Shown piece after piece: positions 14,969 to 16,480 of a stretch of 16,480 nucleotides of DNA (position 1 is its first letter; every line of letters begins with the position of its first letter). The translations under genes and the position numbers were made by a program. The notes beneath the pieces were generated by a model. It searched no databases. It was not told the origin of the DNA and saw only the letters and a list, made by a program, of their open reading frames with translations. The stretch comes from JAPXSY01 sp034003585 (GTDB taxonomy: Bacteria; Verrucomicrobiota; Kiritimatiellia; RFP12; UBA1067): positions 1-16,480 of the forward strand of contig JAVEYH010000077.1 of NCBI GenBank assembly GCA_034003585.1. Reading direction: 5' to 3'.

Positions 14969-16480
14969 TCAGTTGTCGAGCTGCTTGAAGAACAGCACCC
15001 GGTGCTCGCGGAAATTCGCGGGGTCGCTCACCGTGCTGTCGGGATACCCCGCCGGATAGGGGTCGCGCCAGACCAGCGCCACCGCGCGGCCGCCCGCCAC
15101 GGACTTCACCCCGCCCATGTCGCTGCCGCCGAACGAGGGCACCGTGGCCTCGGCCCGCAGCACGTAGAGGAAGAGCTGCTGCCGGTCCGAGAAGTTGCCG
15201 ATCGACCACGAGAAGAGCATCTTGCGGTCCACCTCGTGCAGCGGCTCCGAGAGTGTCTGGCCGAAAATCGTCGCCGGGTTCTGGCCCGCGTACCAGTTGA
15301 AGTAATCGAGATTCCCGTAGTGGGTGGAGAGGTGCTGATCCCGCGCCGTGCCGATCGCCGTTTCACTCCGGACCTGCTGCAGACATTGGAACCACCCGTT
15401 CGTGAAGGCCCGCCAAGCGGGATCGGACATCACCTCCGTGTCGTTGAACACCGGAGATTCCCGGCCTTCCCGTTTTTCGTTGGCGCAGAAATAGTCCACC
15501 GGCGTATTCTGAATCGCGGCCACCAGCACCTGCTGCAGATCCGAGAGCGGATTCACCCGCACCTCCGCGGTCCCGGCGTCCGGGTCCCCTTCCGTGAAAT
15601 GCTCGTAAATCCGGTCGCGCCCCTGATTTGCCCCCGTTCCGCCATGGTCATACAGCCGGATCGTGCGGTAAAAATTCGCATAGTCTAGCGTTTGCGCAAG
15701 TGCGTGCGCATCGAAATCGACACCCGCATCCGTTGCTCCGCTACTATGCGCGAAAGGCCTGACAATAAAGCCCAGTTCACCCGGGGACTGCATCCTGCCC
15801 ACATCCGAAACCGACAGGTAGATATCTCCGTCGCGACCTTCCTGACCCACTAAAGCCGAAGTCGAAGCGTTGACCGCCTCGATTGATCCGTCACTCTTGA
15901 TCCAATTGGCGACCCGGTAGTTGAACCGGGGGTCGGGGACCTCCAGACCGTTCCAAACATATGGCAAAGGCCTGCCCACATCCCCGTTCGACAAATCAAC
16001 ATTCTGCGCCACGACAACCTGCGATCCCGCCGTACGGAAGAAGAGTTTGGTATTTGCAGTTAAATACGGTTGTCGAAGATCTGGCCGGGGTATTTCGTGA
16101 GGAACAATATCAACATACTGATTGCCTTGTTTCACAGAGACAAACAAAACCAGCGCCACACAAAAGGGCTGATTCTGCACAAAGCGCGGATCCAGCAATT
16201 GAAAATTTTCTGAGGAAGATCGACAGATGTCTTTCCGCCAATTTTTTGGCGTCATGTCTAAGCGCACAATACATTTTTTATAACATGCGTCAGGGTTACC
16301 TTCATCCGTATCCCACGTGTTCGGTATGGGCACGTTCTTCGCCTGACTCAAGGTTATATATTGGGGCTCAGCCAAGGGACCAGCAAAGCTGGCAGAGTTC
16401 AAAGACGCTCCGTCATCCGGTTTGACTGTCAGAAAAGCCTTCACCTCAAGCGAATAATCCGGTATCGCACCGCGCTCCTG
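14969..16480 (-). CDS. Large protein of unknown function, 5' end outside the window (possibly Verru_Chthon cassette A-like)
   Basis: The frame is open from the right edge to a TGA at 14969-14971, giving 503 residues. A GTG at 16444 is the first possible in-frame start, but twelve codons upstream of it are also open (beginning QERGAIPDYSLE), so the gene very probably continues beyond the window. Visible motifs are DPRFVQNQPF, DPRFNYRVANW, GELGFIVRPF, FSWSIGNFSDRQQLFLYVLRAE and AVALVWRDPYPAGYP near the C-terminus. From memory, DPR-N-W motifs and a C-terminal 'valuWRDP' stretch occur in the long Verru_Chthon cassette A proteins, which accompany pseudopilin-like proteins, but this is a tentative likeness. 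The 5' part in the window (about 16021-16380) is roughly 46% GC by hand count, against about 68% in a sampled line near the 3' end. The role is unknown. Confidence 0.75.
   Translation of the reverse strand, partial: QERGAIPDYSLEVKAFLTVKPDDGASLNSASFAGPLAEPQYITLSQAKNVPIPNTWDTDEGNPDACYKKCIVRLDMTPKNWRKDICRSSSENFQLLDPRFVQNQPFCVALVLFVSVKQGNQYVDIVPHEIPRPDLRQPYLTANTKLFFRTAGSQVVVAQNVDLSNGDVGRPLPYVWNGLEVPDPRFNYRVANWIKSDGSIEAVNASTSALVGQEGRDGDIYLSVSDVGRMQSPGELGFIVRPFAHSSGATDAGVDFDAHALAQTLDYANFYRTIRLYDHGGTGANQGRDRIYEHFTEGDPDAGTAEVRVNPLSDLQQVLVAAIQNTPVDYFCANEKREGRESPVFNDTEVMSDPAWRAFTNGWFQCLQQVRSETAIGTARDQHLSTHYGNLDYFNWYAGQNPATIFGQTLSEPLHEVDRKMLFSWSIGNFSDRQQLFLYVLRAEATVPSFGGSDMGGVKSVAGGRAVALVWRDPYPAGYPDSTVSDPANFREHRVLFFKQLDN

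Noticed and set aside
13646..15688. 680-codon open frame on the plus strand
   Set aside because: It runs antisense through kdsD, the repeat gap and the right-edge gene, which is implausible for a real protein.

Overview
The window is a GC-rich stretch of a Gram-negative chromosome. Large secreted proteins with autotransporter-type beta-strand repeats, an ExbB-ExbD-TonB set, a KdsD/KpsF-type arabinose-5-phosphate isomerase (Kdo/LPS precursor) and intergenic spaces full of short-period repeats together suggest the Verrucomicrobiota/Kiritimatiellota group. That placement is an inference from gene content and style, because no rRNA or marker gene is present.

Layout, left to right. (1) The minus strand from 4105 to the left edge carries the first 1368 codons of a giant secreted beta-strand-repeat protein. 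(2) 4106-4654 is non-coding. It holds a polypurine tract and a 257-bp MITE-like inverted-repeat element. (3) 4655-6442 (-) is fucI, L-fucose isomerase. (4) 6443-6815 is the divergent control region between fucI and the next gene. (5) 6816-9443 (+) is a secreted GH20-like beta-N-acetylhexosaminidase with a C-terminal beta-sandwich. (6) 9645-10883 (-) is a second, smaller secreted beta-strand protein behind a near-consensus promoter. (7) 13331-11190 (-) is exbB, exbD and tonB, with a large repeat-built stem between exbD and tonB. (8) 13332-13684 is non-coding and densely folded. (9) 13685-14665 (-) is kdsD/kpsF. (10) 14666-14968 is another repeat region. (11) 14969 to the right edge (-) is the 3' part of a large protein of unknown function, possibly of the Verru_Chthon cassette A type.

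The fucI/GH20 pair fits a locus that removes amino sugars from, and uses the fucose of, fucosylated glycans. The TonB system would energise outer-membrane uptake, and the beta-strand proteins probably lie at the cell surface. These links are inferred from adjacency.

The most unusual content is non-coding. Almost every intergenic gap contains an in-phase tandem array of a 6-, 7-, 8- or 10-nt unit. Several arrays occur as inverted pairs that share a locus-specific unit, and some are combined with a recurring GC-rich hairpin (five copies, two of them identical over 33 bp). In two places the same ordered set (polypurine tract, AACGNTC heptamer array, GC hairpin) lies directly upstream of a putative minus-strand promoter.
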